Below are positions 17,183-26,967 of a DNA stretch of 64,000 bases, piece after piece. Position 1 is the stretch's first letter. Each line of letters begins with the position of its first letter. The translations under genes and the position numbers were made by a program. This DNA is from DASYTH01 sp035762905 (lineage in GTDB: Bacteria; Actinomycetota; Actinomycetes; Mycobacteriales; Pseudonocardiaceae): positions 19,247 to 83,246 of the forward strand of contig NZ_DASUCC010000063.1 of assembly GCF_035762905.1 (NCBI RefSeq), given 5' to 3'. Under the pieces are notes generated by a model. That model was not told the origin of the DNA and did no database searches. It saw nothing but the letters and a program-made list of their open reading frames with translations.

Positions 17183-18571
17183 TCACCAGCGCCACCGGGT
17201 GGCCTCGGCCAGCGCGGCGGCGTCCAGGTCGGCGCACGCCGCCGCTTCGGCCCGGCGCACGGTGAGCAGCGCGTCGTGCAGCTCCGGACCCAGCGCGCCG
17301 GCCAGCACCGCGGACGAGGCGAGCGCGTCCGCGGCGGCGCCGGCCGTGGTGGGCAGCCGGTGGATCCCGGCGGCGGCCTGGCCGACCGGGTCGAGCAGGG
17401 CCGGGTCGCCGGTGACCGGCCGCGGCAGCCGCAACTCGCCGGCCACCCCGGCGAGTCCGGCCGCGATCACCGCGCCGACCAGCAGGTACGGGTTGGCCGT
17501 GCCGTCGAAGCACTTCACCTCGGCGTTGGCCGCGGAGGACCCGGTGCCGGGCAGGCCGGTGACCATTCGGATCGCGGTCTCCCGGGTCTCCACCCCCCAG
17601 CACTGCCACACCCCGGCCCACCGGGACGGCTGCAACCGCAGGAAGCTCGCCGGGTGTCCGGCGCCGACCGCGACCAGCGCCGGCAGCTCGCGCAGCACGC
17701 CGGCCAGGAACGCCTCGCCGGCCGGGCGCAACCCGGCCGGCCCCGACCCACCGGCCATCGCGCTGCCGTCCGCGTCGTGCACGGAAAGGTGCAGGTGCGC
17801 GCCCGATCCGGCGCCGTCCGGGTCCACGGTCGGCGCGAACGTGGCCCGCCAGCCGTGCCGCAGGCTGCGGGCCCGGACGGTATGCCGGACCAGCACCGCG
17901 TCGTCGGCGGCGCCGACCGGGTCGCGCGCCGCCACCGAGAGCTCGAGCTGGGCCGGCGCGTACTCGGGGTGGAACTGGTCGACCGGAACGCCCTGCGCGT
18001 GCAGGTCGGCCACCAGCTCCCGGGCGTAGCCGGCCACCTGCTCCAGCCGGATCTGGCCGTAGGCCGGACCGTCGAAGGCCGGGACGAAGCCGGCCGCGTC
18101 GGACCGGCCGAGGATCCACTCGTGCTCCACCGCCATGCGCAGGGTGAGCCCGTGCTCGCCGGCGGCCGCCACCTGCCGGGCGGCGAAGGCCCGTTGGCAG
18201 GCCGCGAACCGGGTGCCGTCCTGGGTGAACTTGTCCGCCGGCGCCCAGGCCCAGCCCGGCACCCCGGCCAGTGCGACCGCGCGGTCCAGGTCCGGCACCA
18301 GCCGCAGGTCACCGTCCGGGCCGCCGAGGTGGCGGCCGACGGCCATGATGTCGGCCGAGGAGAACGTCTCGAAGCACGGCGACGCACCGACCCCGGCCGC
18401 GGCCGCGGCGGCCAACCGGCCCAGCGGAACCGTCTTGACCCGGACGATCCCCGCATTGTCCATAAAGGACAGCTCGACCAGCTCGACACCGGAGCGCTCG
18501 AGCTCGTCGATCCGGCCGGCGGCGTTCGGCTCGCCGGCCGGGATCCGGTCCACGGTCGCCATGCCGACCAT
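17183..18571 (-). CDS. Glutamine synthetase-like ligase (GlnA-type paralogue)
   Basis: A 462-residue GS-fold enzyme. The N-terminal beta-grasp has VELVELSFMDNAGIVRVKTVPL. The catalytic domain shows MAVEHEWIL, FHPEYAPAQLELS, the nucleotide segment GSGAHLHLSVHDADG, and SFLRLQPSRWAG..ETRETAIR. It lacks the adenylylation loop of true GlnA. Paralogues in streptomycetes (GlnA2-GlnA4) glutamylate polyamines or ethanolamine, so an amine ligase is likelier than ammonium assimilation. It sits between a secreted amidase (12 bp upstream) and the amidohydrolase (13 bp downstream). Starts at 18571 or 18562 are both possible; no clear Shine-Dalgarno sequence is present. Confidence 0.88.
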   Translation of the reverse strand: MVGMATVDRIPAGEPNAAGRIDELERSGVELVELSFMDNAGIVRVKTVPLGRLAAAAAAGVGASPCFETFSSADIMAVGRHLGGPDGDLRLVPDLDRAVALAGVPGWAWAPADKFTQDGTRFAACQRAFAARQVAAAGEHGLTLRMAVEHEWILGRSDAAGFVPAFDGPAYGQIRLEQVAGYARELVADLHAQGVPVDQFHPEYAPAQLELSVAARDPVGAADDAVLVRHTVRARSLRHGWRATFAPTVDPDGAGSGAHLHLSVHDADGSAMAGGSGPAGLRPAGEAFLAGVLRELPALVAVGAGHPASFLRLQPSRWAGVWQCWGVETRETAIRMVTGLPGTGSSAANAEVKCFDGTANPYLLVGAVIAAGLAGVAGELRLPRPVTGDPALLDPVGQAAAGIHRLPTTAGAAADALASSAVLAGALGPELHDALLTVRRAEAAACADLDAAALAEATRWRW

Positions 18572-18583
18572 GGTGCACCATGT

Positions 18584-20143
<1,560 letters not shown>

Positions 20144-20192
20144 TGACCCATGCCACTCCCCGTTCCGGTAGCGGTCAATCCTGCCGTTCGGT

Positions 20193-20942
20193 CTATTCCG
20201 CGATCGATGCCATGAATTTCTGGATCCGGCCGTGCGTGTCCGACCGGGACCAGAGCTGCTTGACCAGCGCGTCCTCGGTCGCCGCCGAGCGCTGGAGGTT
20301 CTCCCACGCCGGGCGCTGCAGCTGCCGTTTGGCCAGCAGGTAGGCCTCGGCGCCGCGCTCCGCGCGCACCCGCGCCCGGCGCACCGCGGTCTGGTCCAGC
20401 GTCTCGGGCTGGGTGAGCTCGTCGACGTAGCCCTTGCGCTGCGCGGTGCGCACGTCCACCAACTCGGCGCCGAGCACCAGGTCCCTGGCCGCCGCCGTGC
20501 CGACCGCGAACCGGACGATCTCGATCGCCTCGGTCGGGAACGGCACGCCCACCCGCAGCTCGGACAGGCCCAGCCGGCCGCCGGGCTCGGCCGCGACCCG
20601 GTGGTCGCAGGCCGCGGCCAGCACGTACCCGCCGGCGATCGCGTGCCCGTTGACCGCCGCCACGGTCGGCCCGGGGTACTGGAACACCGCCCGGAACGCC
20701 GCGGTCAGGCTGGTCAGGAACTCGGCGGCGTAACCGGCCGGCTCGGCCGTGATCCGCCGCAGGTCCACCCCGGCGGAGAAACTCGACCCGGCACCGGTCA
20801 ACACCAGCGGCGGCGCCTGCCCGGCCAGCTCCCCGAGCACCGCGATCAACTCGTCCAGCAGCTCAAGATCCAGCGCGTTCACCGGAGCCCGGGCCATCCG
20901 CAGCAGCACGACGTCGTCGTGCGCCTCCCGCTCGATCGCCAT
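20193..20942 (-). CDS. Enoyl-CoA hydratase/isomerase family protein
   Basis: A 249-residue crotonase-fold protein: PLVLTGAGSSFSAGVDLRRI (oxyanion-hole loop), GPTVAAVNGHAIAGGYVLAAACDHRVA, and LGLSELRVGVPFPTEAIEIVR, in which the first catalytic Glu of classical hydratases falls in SELRVGVPFP. This may alter the activity. The start is ATG 20942 (MAIEREAHDD); GTG 20960 is possible. It is the first gene of the minus-strand run hydratase - amidase - ligase - amidohydrolase. On the minus strand, two TATAGG hexamers 19 bp apart (around 20966-20992) are candidate promoter elements. Confidence 0.88.
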   Translation of the reverse strand: MAIEREAHDDVVLLRMARAPVNALDLELLDELIAVLGELAGQAPPLVLTGAGSSFSAGVDLRRITAEPAGYAAEFLTSLTAAFRAVFQYPGPTVAAVNGHAIAGGYVLAAACDHRVAAEPGGRLGLSELRVGVPFPTEAIEIVRFAVGTAAARDLVLGAELVDVRTAQRKGYVDELTQPETLDQTAVRRARVRAERGAEAYLLAKRQLQRPAWENLQRSAATEDALVKQLWSRSDTHGRIQKFMASIAE

Positions 20943-21139
20943 CGCGCACCGCCCAACCACCGCCGGCCTATAGGTTCTGCAAGTTTCCTATAAGCGCCCG
21001 GATCCCGGGCAACCCGGCCCCGGACCGGCCCGTCTCTGACAGTGGGAATCGGGAAACGACCCGAAAAGAAATCCAAACCAGGAGCGGGAAACGAGCACTG
21101 CCAAATTCGGGTCGCCACCATTTTCGCCGCGGCATCGCC

Positions 21140-21463
21140 ATGCTCGCGCTCAGCGCGTGCGACACGTCTGACCCGGCCGCCGCACCGGCCCCGACCAGCA
21201 CCGCCACCTCGGTCCCGGCGCGACCCGGTGCCAACACGTCGGTCCCGCCGGCCGTCACGACGGTGACCAAGGTCCGCCCTCCGGTCGCCCGGTCGTCGGC
21301 CCACCGGCTACGGCGAGATCAAGCTCGGCATGACCGCCGCCCAGGTCGTGGCGGCGGCCGCGGTTCCCGACGAGGGCGGGTACGCCGAACCGCTCATCTT
21401 CACTGGGGGTGCCGCCGGGCTTCGTGGCGAACGCGAAGTCCGGCGGCCCATTAGGGTCGAATC
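21140..21463 (+). pseudogene. Remnant of a small lipoprotein gene
   Basis: A lipobox-like start (MLALSACDTSDPAAAPAP, Cys in LSAC) and a Thr/Pro-rich linker run in one frame to about 21285. The likely continuation GYGEIKLGMTAAQVVAAAA (21306-21362) is in another frame, and that frame then runs to the end without a recognisable fold. No proper start with a full signal peptide is present. This looks like a decayed secreted lipoprotein with a frameshift. The rest of 20943-21463 holds only the upstream region of the hydratase gene. Confidence 0.5.
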
Positions 21464-22531
21464 ATGGCCGAACCGCATGCCTTACCCGTCGCGGTCGGGC
21501 CGCGGGTCACAGCGGACGAGATCGTCTTCGCGCTGCCCGATCCGGGGCACCGGCTGGCCGGCGTGCGGCTGGCGCACGAGCTGAACCTGCCCGGGTTGCC
21601 GGTGGAGTTCGGGTTCGACGAGGCGGCCGGCGCGTGGACGCTGACCATCCCCCGGCCGCCGGTGCGGCGCATGGAGTACCGGCTGGAGCTGCGGCATCCG
21701 GACGGCGGGACGGAAAACGGCACCGATCCGACCAACCCGGTGCGCACCCCGGGCGCGTTCGGCGACAAGTCCGTGCTGACCATGCCGGGCTACACCGCCC
21801 CGGCGTGGCTGGCCGGTGCGCCGCCCTGGCCGGCCGGTGCGCCGCTGGCCATCCGGACCGGGGTCGGGCCGGTCGAGGTCACCGTGCTCTCCCCCGACCG
21901 GCCGGCCAGGCACCTGCTTCTCGCGCACGACGGCCCGGAGTTCGACCGGCTCGGCGCGCTCGGCCGGTTCGCCGCGACCATGGTGCGCGACGGCCGGCTC
22001 CCCCCGTTCCACCTGGTTCTCGCCGCGCCCGGATCGCGGGACGCGCGGTACTCGGCCAACCCGGCCTACGCCACGGCGCTGGCCACCGTCGTGCTGCCCC
22101 GGCTGCACGCCGCGCTCGGCAGTACCGGCCCGGCCGTGCTGATCGGCGCCAGCCTCGGCGCGCTGGCCGCCCTGCACGCCCAGCGCCGCTACCCGAACAC
22201 GGTCGGCGGGCTGTTCCTCCAGTCCGGCAGCTTCTTCGTACCGGAGCACGACGAATGCGAGCGGAACTACCGGTACTACCCGAGGGTGACCCGGTACGTC
22301 GCCACCGTGCGGCACGCCGGACCGGGGCCCGCGGTGCCGGTCACCCTCACCTGCGGAGCGGTGGAGGAGAACGCGAACAACAACCGGCTGATGGCCGACA
22401 TCCTGCGCCGCCAGGGCTATCCGGCGACGCTGCACGAGGTACCGGACGCGCACAACTACGTGGCCTGGCGGGACGCGCTTGACCCGCACCTGACCGGCCT
22501 GCTCGCCCGGGTGTGGGCCGCCGATGCGTGA
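21464..22531 (+). CDS. Esterase family protein (enterochelin esterase/esterase D-like)
   Basis: A 355-residue alpha/beta-hydrolase of the esterase D (PF00756) group. An N-terminal beta-sandwich-like region (residues 10-110: VFALPDPGHRLAGVRL, VRRMEYRLELRHPDG) precedes the hydrolase domain. The nucleophile elbow is GASLGA near residue 227, and the catalytic His is in EVPDAHNYVAWRDAL near the end. This is the layout of enterochelin esterases and mycolyltransferase-like proteins, but there is no signal peptide, so it should be cytoplasmic. It overlaps the next esterase gene by 8 bp. Substrate unknown; the ATP-grasp partner suggests a peptide or ester conjugate. Confidence 0.85.
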   Translation: MAEPHALPVAVGPRVTADEIVFALPDPGHRLAGVRLAHELNLPGLPVEFGFDEAAGAWTLTIPRPPVRRMEYRLELRHPDGGTENGTDPTNPVRTPGAFGDKSVLTMPGYTAPAWLAGAPPWPAGAPLAIRTGVGPVEVTVLSPDRPARHLLLAHDGPEFDRLGALGRFAATMVRDGRLPPFHLVLAAPGSRDARYSANPAYATALATVVLPRLHAALGSTGPAVLIGASLGALAALHAQRRYPNTVGGLFLQSGSFFVPEHDECERNYRYYPRVTRYVATVRHAGPGPAVPVTLTCGAVEENANNNRLMADILRRQGYPATLHEVPDAHNYVAWRDALDPHLTGLLARVWAADA

Positions 22532-23243
22532 GGTGCAACTGCCGGACGGGCGGGTCGTGGTGCACGGGCACTGGGGCCGGCCGGTGCTGGTGTTCCCGAG
22601 CGAGCAGGGCAGCGCGACCGACGCCGAGTCCAACGGTCTGGTCGGCGCGGTCGGCGATCTGCTGTCCGCCGGCCGGGTCAAGCTGTACTGCGTCGACTCG
22701 TTCGACGGGGCCAGCTGGGCGGCCAGCCACCTGCCGCTCGAGGAGCGGGCCAGGGCGCACGAGCGCTACGAGTCCTGGATCGTCGGCACGGTGGCGCCGT
22801 TCATCTCCGGCGACTGCGGCGGGGAGACCGAGATCGCCACGGCCGGCTGCTCGATGGGCGCCTACCACGCGCTCAACCTCGCGCTCCGGCACGCCCAGAC
22901 GTTCGTGCTGGCGCTGTGCTTCTCCGGCAACTACGACACCGCGAGCTGGCGTGGCTGGGGTGCGCGGGGCATGGCCGAGTACTTCAACAACCCGGTGAGC
23001 TACGTGCCGAACCTGCACGGCGAGCACCTGGACTGGCTGCGGTCCCGGCTGTCCGTGCTGCTGGTGTGCGGCCAGGGGCAGTGGGAGGACACCACCGGCG
23101 CGCTGGAGTCCACCAAGTGGATGGCCGCCCTGTTGCGGGACAAGGGAATCCGCTGCGAGCTGGACCTGTGGGGGCACGACGTGCCGCACGACTGGCCGTC
23201 CTGGCGCGCCCAGTGGACCCACCACCTGCCACGTTTCTGTTGA
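22524..23243 (+). CDS. Second esterase family protein
   Basis: A 239-residue compact alpha/beta-hydrolase. The nucleophile elbow is GCSMGAYHA near residue 114, an acid is likely in LLVCGQGQWEDTTG, and the catalytic His is in LWGHDVPHDWPSWRAQW. It resembles the catalytic part of the upstream esterase but lacks its N-terminal beta region, so it may be a diverged duplicate. The ATG at 22524 lies inside the end of the first esterase gene, showing coupling. An ATP-grasp enzyme gene follows after 144 bp. The family (PF00756-like) includes ester hydrolases and acyltransferases; which applies is unknown. Confidence 0.85.
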   Translation: MREVQLPDGRVVVHGHWGRPVLVFPSEQGSATDAESNGLVGAVGDLLSAGRVKLYCVDSFDGASWAASHLPLEERARAHERYESWIVGTVAPFISGDCGGETEIATAGCSMGAYHALNLALRHAQTFVLALCFSGNYDTASWRGWGARGMAEYFNNPVSYVPNLHGEHLDWLRSRLSVLLVCGQGQWEDTTGALESTKWMAALLRDKGIRCELDLWGHDVPHDWPSWRAQWTHHLPRFC

Positions 23244-23268
23244 CACACAACGACAAGGGAGATCGCCC

Positions 23269-23391
23269 GTGAGCGGACGCTTGGCCGCGGCGCCGGCTGG
23301 ACGAAGGAGCAGCGCAGCCACGAGGAACGAGTGGCGAGCAGCGCACGCAGGAAGCCGGCGCCAGCAGCGGCCAAGCGGGAGCGAACAATGA
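23269..23391 (+). CDS. Possible 40-residue coupled reading frame
   Basis: GTG 23269 has a good ribosome-binding site (AAGGGAG, 6-7 bp upstream), and the frame ends in a TGA that overlaps the ATG of the ATP-grasp gene (ATGA at 23388). The product would be 40 residues, rich in Ala, Arg, Ser and Gln, with no signal peptide, Cys residues or acidic core. It could be a translational coupler rather than a functional peptide. No homology is claimed. Confidence 0.3.
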   Translation: MSGRLAAAPAGRRSSAATRNEWRAAHAGSRRQQRPSGSEQ

Positions 23392-24629
23392 GCACGGTCG
23401 AGCACCTGGTCGGGCTGCTGCTCGGCACCGAGGAGGACTGGCCGACGGCGTTCACCGAGATCATGCGCCGGCTCGGACCGGTCACCGACGGCGCCGGGCG
23501 CAAGCACGCCTTCGACATCAAGCGGGTCACCATCGAACCGTTCGACCTGCGCGACAAGCCGAAGCACTCGCTGGTGATCGACCGGCTGGCCTACTGGTAC
23601 TACCACCCGCGCGAGTGGCTGAAGAAGGTCGCGCTGATGGATGACGTTTACCTGCTGAACAGTCCGTTCACGTTCCAGTCGATGGAGAAGCACGCGGCCT
23701 ACTGCGCGATGCTGCGCCTCGGGCTCAAGGTGCCGGACACCGTGCTGGTGCCGTTCAAGCATCCGGTGGACAACTCCCGGTACGCCTACACCGCGGAGCG
23801 CTACAACCGTCCGTTCGACCTGGACGAGATCGCCGAGCGGCTCGGCTACCCGCTGTTCATGAAGCCCTACGACGGCGGCGCCTGGGTCGGGGTGTCCCGG
23901 GTGCGGGACAGCGCCGAGCTGCACCGGGCCTACGACGGCTCGGGCGGGCGCCTGATGCACTTACAGTCCTCGGTGGAGGGCTACGACGCCTTCGCCCGGT
24001 CGCTGTCGATCGGCGCCGAGACCATGGTGATGCGGTTCCGTCCGGAGCTGCCGATGCACGACCGGTACGCCGTGCAGCACGATTTCCTCGACGCCGCGGC
24101 AGGTTCCGAGGTCACCACCATCTCCCGACTGGTCAACGCGTTCTTCCGGTGGGAGTTCAACTCCTGCGAGCTGCTGGTCCGCGGCCAGGACGTGCACCCG
24201 ATCGACTACGCCAACGCCTGCCCCGACGTGGCCCTCACCTCCCTGCACTACTACTTCCCGTGGGCCATCTCCGCCCTGGTCCGGTGGACCATTTTCTGCT
24301 GTGCCACCGGCCGCACCCCGCGCCTCGACCTGGACACCAGCCGCTACTTCGCCATCGCCGACCGCACCGATCTGTCCTATGCGGACAAGCTGTCCCGCTA
24401 CCGCGACCTCGCCGACGAGTACTTCGAAACCGACCGCTACCGCGACTTCTGCGCCTCCCGATTGTCCCATGTGGACGCCGTGGTCTACGACTGGGTCCGC
24501 TCCCCCGACTTCGACCGACTCCTGGTGGACACCGTGCGCGCCACCTACCCGCCCGCCGAGCACGACCGCTTCGTCGCCCACTTCCGCGGCCTGCTGTCCA
24601 GCTGGGTGCACGACCAGGAGCGCACCTGA
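23388..24629 (+). CDS. ATP-grasp domain protein (RimK-like ligase)
   Basis: A 413-residue protein: an N-terminal pre-ATP-grasp fold (EHLVGLLLGTEEDWPTAFTEIMRRLG; VIDRLAYWYYHPREWLKKVALMDDVYLLN), then the ATP-grasp core (RLGYPLFMKPYDGGAWVGVSRV at about 160, and VHPIDYANACPDVALTSL as the metal/acidic loop). ATP-grasp enzymes join a carboxylate to an amine or thiol via an acyl-phosphate. The start is ATG 23388 with GGGAG 7 bp upstream; GTG 23331 with GAGG is an alternative adding 19 Ala/Lys/Arg-rich residues. It follows two esterases in the same operon, suggesting synthesis and hydrolysis of one conjugate. Substrate unknown. Confidence 0.82.
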   Translation: MSTVEHLVGLLLGTEEDWPTAFTEIMRRLGPVTDGAGRKHAFDIKRVTIEPFDLRDKPKHSLVIDRLAYWYYHPREWLKKVALMDDVYLLNSPFTFQSMEKHAAYCAMLRLGLKVPDTVLVPFKHPVDNSRYAYTAERYNRPFDLDEIAERLGYPLFMKPYDGGAWVGVSRVRDSAELHRAYDGSGGRLMHLQSSVEGYDAFARSLSIGAETMVMRFRPELPMHDRYAVQHDFLDAAAGSEVTTISRLVNAFFRWEFNSCELLVRGQDVHPIDYANACPDVALTSLHYYFPWAISALVRWTIFCCATGRTPRLDLDTSRYFAIADRTDLSYADKLSRYRDLADEYFETDRYRDFCASRLSHVDAVVYDWVRSPDFDRLLVDTVRATYPPAEHDRFVAHFRGLLSSWVHDQERT

Positions 24630-24664
24630 CCCCTAGGCTCGCGCTCGGATCCCGGCGGGACCCG

Positions 24665-25693
24665 TCAGAGCACGGCGAGGGTGCGGGCGGCGGCCGGGCT
24701 GAGGCAGCCGGCCAGGGTGAGAGCGTCGTGCAGCTCGGCCTTGAGCAGGGTGAGGACCCGGGCGGCGCCCTCGGCGCCGTCGACGGCGAGACCCCAGAGC
24801 AGCGGGCGGCCGACCAGGACTCCGGAGGCGCCCAACGCGAGGGCCCGCAACACATCCGTGCCGCTGCGGATGCCACTGTCCAACAGCACCTCACTGCGCG
24901 CGCCGACCGCCTCGACCACGGCCGGCAGGGCGGCGACGCTGGCGGCGGCGCCGTCGAGCTGACGGCCGCCGTGGTTGGAGACGACCACCGCGTCGGCCCC
25001 GGCGCTGACCGCGCGCAGCGCGTCGCGTGGATCCAGGATTCCCTTGACCACCACAGGAAGCGTGGTCCGGTCGCGGATCCATTCCACGTCCGGCCAGGTG
25101 AGTGCGGCGGGGACGAGGATCTCCTGGGTGTGCAGCGCGGCCGGCAGGTTGGCGGCGACCACGCCGGCCGGTAGCCGGAAATCGTTGCGCAGGTCGCGCA
25201 ACCGGCGGCCGAGCACCGGAACGTCCACGGTGACCATGAGCGCCTTGCAGCCGGACTCCTCGGCCCGGGTGATCAGACCGTCCACAAGCGAACGCTGGTG
25301 CAGCCAGTAGACCTGAAACCACACCGTGCCACCGACTTCGGCCAGCTCCTCGATCGGCACGCTGCTGTAGGTGCTTGCCACGAACGGGATCCCGGTGTCG
25401 CGAGCGGCCGCGGCGAGGGCCAGCTCGCCGTCCGGGTGCACCAACCGCTGGTAGGCCATGGGCGCGGTGACCACCGGAAGGCTGGCCTCACTCTTGAGAA
25501 GTTGACAACTCGTGTCCACAACGCCGGCACTGGACAGCACCCTTGGCAGCAGCGCCACCGCGTCCAGCGCCGTCCGGTTGGCCGCCAACGTGATCTCCGC
25601 CCCGCTGCCACCCGCGATGAAATCCCACACGTCGCCGGGCAGCCGGGCTTCGGCCCGGCTCTCGAAGTCCGCCAGGCACACCGGGTCGTTCAC
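24665..25693 (-). CDS. FMN-dependent alpha-hydroxy-acid oxidising protein
   Basis: A 342-residue enzyme of the glycolate oxidase/mandelate dehydrogenase family. The FMN-barrel motifs are LPVVTAPMAYQRLVHPDGE, WFQVYWLHQR, LPVVVKGILDPRDA and the catalytic VVSNHGGRQLDG (His-Arg), then LLDSGIRSGTDVLRALALGA. The N-terminus DPVCLADFESRAEARLPGDVWDFIAGGSG resembles hydroxymandelate oxidases. I place the start at GTG 25693, because a longer frame to ATG 25855 would begin on the same CATG as the divergent SDR gene and use up its promoter region. That extension is Cys-rich (CRQC, CGLC), so its use cannot be excluded. Confidence 0.85.
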   Translation of the reverse strand: MNDPVCLADFESRAEARLPGDVWDFIAGGSGAEITLAANRTALDAVALLPRVLSSAGVVDTSCQLLKSEASLPVVTAPMAYQRLVHPDGELALAAAARDTGIPFVASTYSSVPIEELAEVGGTVWFQVYWLHQRSLVDGLITRAEESGCKALMVTVDVPVLGRRLRDLRNDFRLPAGVVAANLPAALHTQEILVPAALTWPDVEWIRDRTTLPVVVKGILDPRDALRAVSAGADAVVVSNHGGRQLDGAAASVAALPAVVEAVGARSEVLLDSGIRSGTDVLRALALGASGVLVGRPLLWGLAVDGAEGAARVLTLLKAELHDALTLAGCLSPAAARTLAVL

Positions 25694-25853
25694 CCGGGCA
25701 GCGTACCGGGCGGCACACAGCGCGACCGAACACTTCGGGTAACGCTCAGCGCACAAACCGCACCGTCCGTCGCCGGCGATCCCCACCGGGCTTCCGCCGA
25801 CCCAACACTGACGGCAGGCCAACGGGGACCGGTTCGGGGAGAGGCGCATTGTC

Positions 25854-26738
25854 ATGACTTACCTTGACGGCAAGGCAGTGGTGGTGACCGGAGCGGGGCG
25901 GGGTCTCGGTGAGGCCTTCGCGACCCATCTCGCCGAAGCCGGGGCCGGGATTCTGGTCAACGACGTGGACGCGGCCGCCGCCCGCCGCACCGCCGCGGCC
26001 ATCCGGGCCGCCGGTCACCCCGCCGTGGCCAGCGCGCACTCGGTCTCCGACCCGGAGCAGGCCCAGGCCATCGTCGACCTGTGCGTGGACACCTACGGCC
26101 AGATCGACGGCCTGGTCAACAACGCCGGCCTCAACTACGAGGCGCTGTCCTGGGAGGACGACCCCGGGCGGGCCCGCGAGCTGATCGAGGTCAACGTGCT
26201 CGGCACCCTCTACACCGGGCTGGCCGCGATGCGGGCGATGAAGAACCGGGGCGGCGGCTCGATCGTGAACATCTCCTCGGGCGCCTCGCTCGGGCAGCGC
26301 ACCCTGGCCACCTACTCGGCGAGCAAGGGCGCGGTCGCCTCGCTGACCTACTCCTGGGCGCTGGACCTCGAGGCGGTCGGCATCCGGGTCAACGCGGTCT
26401 GCCCGCTCGCCCACACCCGCATGGTGCGCTCGTCGGAACGCGCCCTGCGCAAATGTCCGCCCGATCGGACGCCGGACCGGATCGCCCCGCTGGTGGTGTT
26501 CCTGATCGGCGACCGTTCGGTCGGCATCACCGGTCAGATGATCAGGTGCACCGGGCCGCAGCTGCACATCATCGGCCAGCCGTACCTGAAGTCGCCGATC
26601 CTGGAACGGGACAACTGGGACTCGGAGACCATCGAGCGCGCCTTCGCCGAGGTGTTCCAGGCGCACCTCGAGCCGTACGGGTTGGAGAAGCGCATGCCGC
26701 CCCGGTTGCGGGACTGGCTCACCCCGGCCACCGCGTGA
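25854..26738 (+). CDS. SDR family NAD(P)-dependent oxidoreductase
   Basis: A 294-residue classical short-chain dehydrogenase: the cofactor motif TGAGRGLGEA (residues 12-21), LVNNAG, catalytic Ser in VNISSGASLG, and YSASKGA (Tyr/Lys). The C-terminus is about 40 residues longer than usual (SPILERDNWDSETIERAFAEVFQAHLEPYG), a tail found in a subset acting on larger acyl-CoA or steroid substrates. ATG 25854 has GGGGAGAGG about 9 bp upstream. It is divergent from the hydroxy-acid oxidase, with 160 bp between the preferred starts. No partner gene reveals the substrate. Confidence 0.9.
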   Translation: MTYLDGKAVVVTGAGRGLGEAFATHLAEAGAGILVNDVDAAAARRTAAAIRAAGHPAVASAHSVSDPEQAQAIVDLCVDTYGQIDGLVNNAGLNYEALSWEDDPGRARELIEVNVLGTLYTGLAAMRAMKNRGGGSIVNISSGASLGQRTLATYSASKGAVASLTYSWALDLEAVGIRVNAVCPLAHTRMVRSSERALRKCPPDRTPDRIAPLVVFLIGDRSVGITGQMIRCTGPQLHIIGQPYLKSPILERDNWDSETIERAFAEVFQAHLEPYGLEKRMPPRLRDWLTPATA

Positions 26739-26967
26739 AAGTATTTCTGGTAAATGGGAAGGTGTCCGGACAGTGGTCGGTCCATGCACCTTTCAAGTGC
26801 CGGTACTCTGAGCTACGGGGCGATGACCGATTGGCCATCATCCCACGGGTGCAGCGTTCGACCGGCGGCAGTGCGCCGGCTGCCACATGAGCGTTGCCGG
26901 CTGCGCCAGCATCGCGGACGCGGTTCGCTACCCAACTGGAACTGGCAGCGGTCGACAGAGGGCGAAT

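Noticed and set aside
23331..23387. An earlier GTG start for the ATP-grasp gene
   Set aside because: It is possible (GAGG 5 bp upstream) but adds an Ala/Lys/Arg-rich lead outside the conserved fold; ATG 23388 is preferred.
23269..24629. A graspetide (ATP-grasp modified peptide) pathway
   Set aside because: The small frame lacks a repeated Thr/Ser-Glu/Asp core, and the ATP-grasp protein has the RimK-like fold of a stand-alone family next to esterases.
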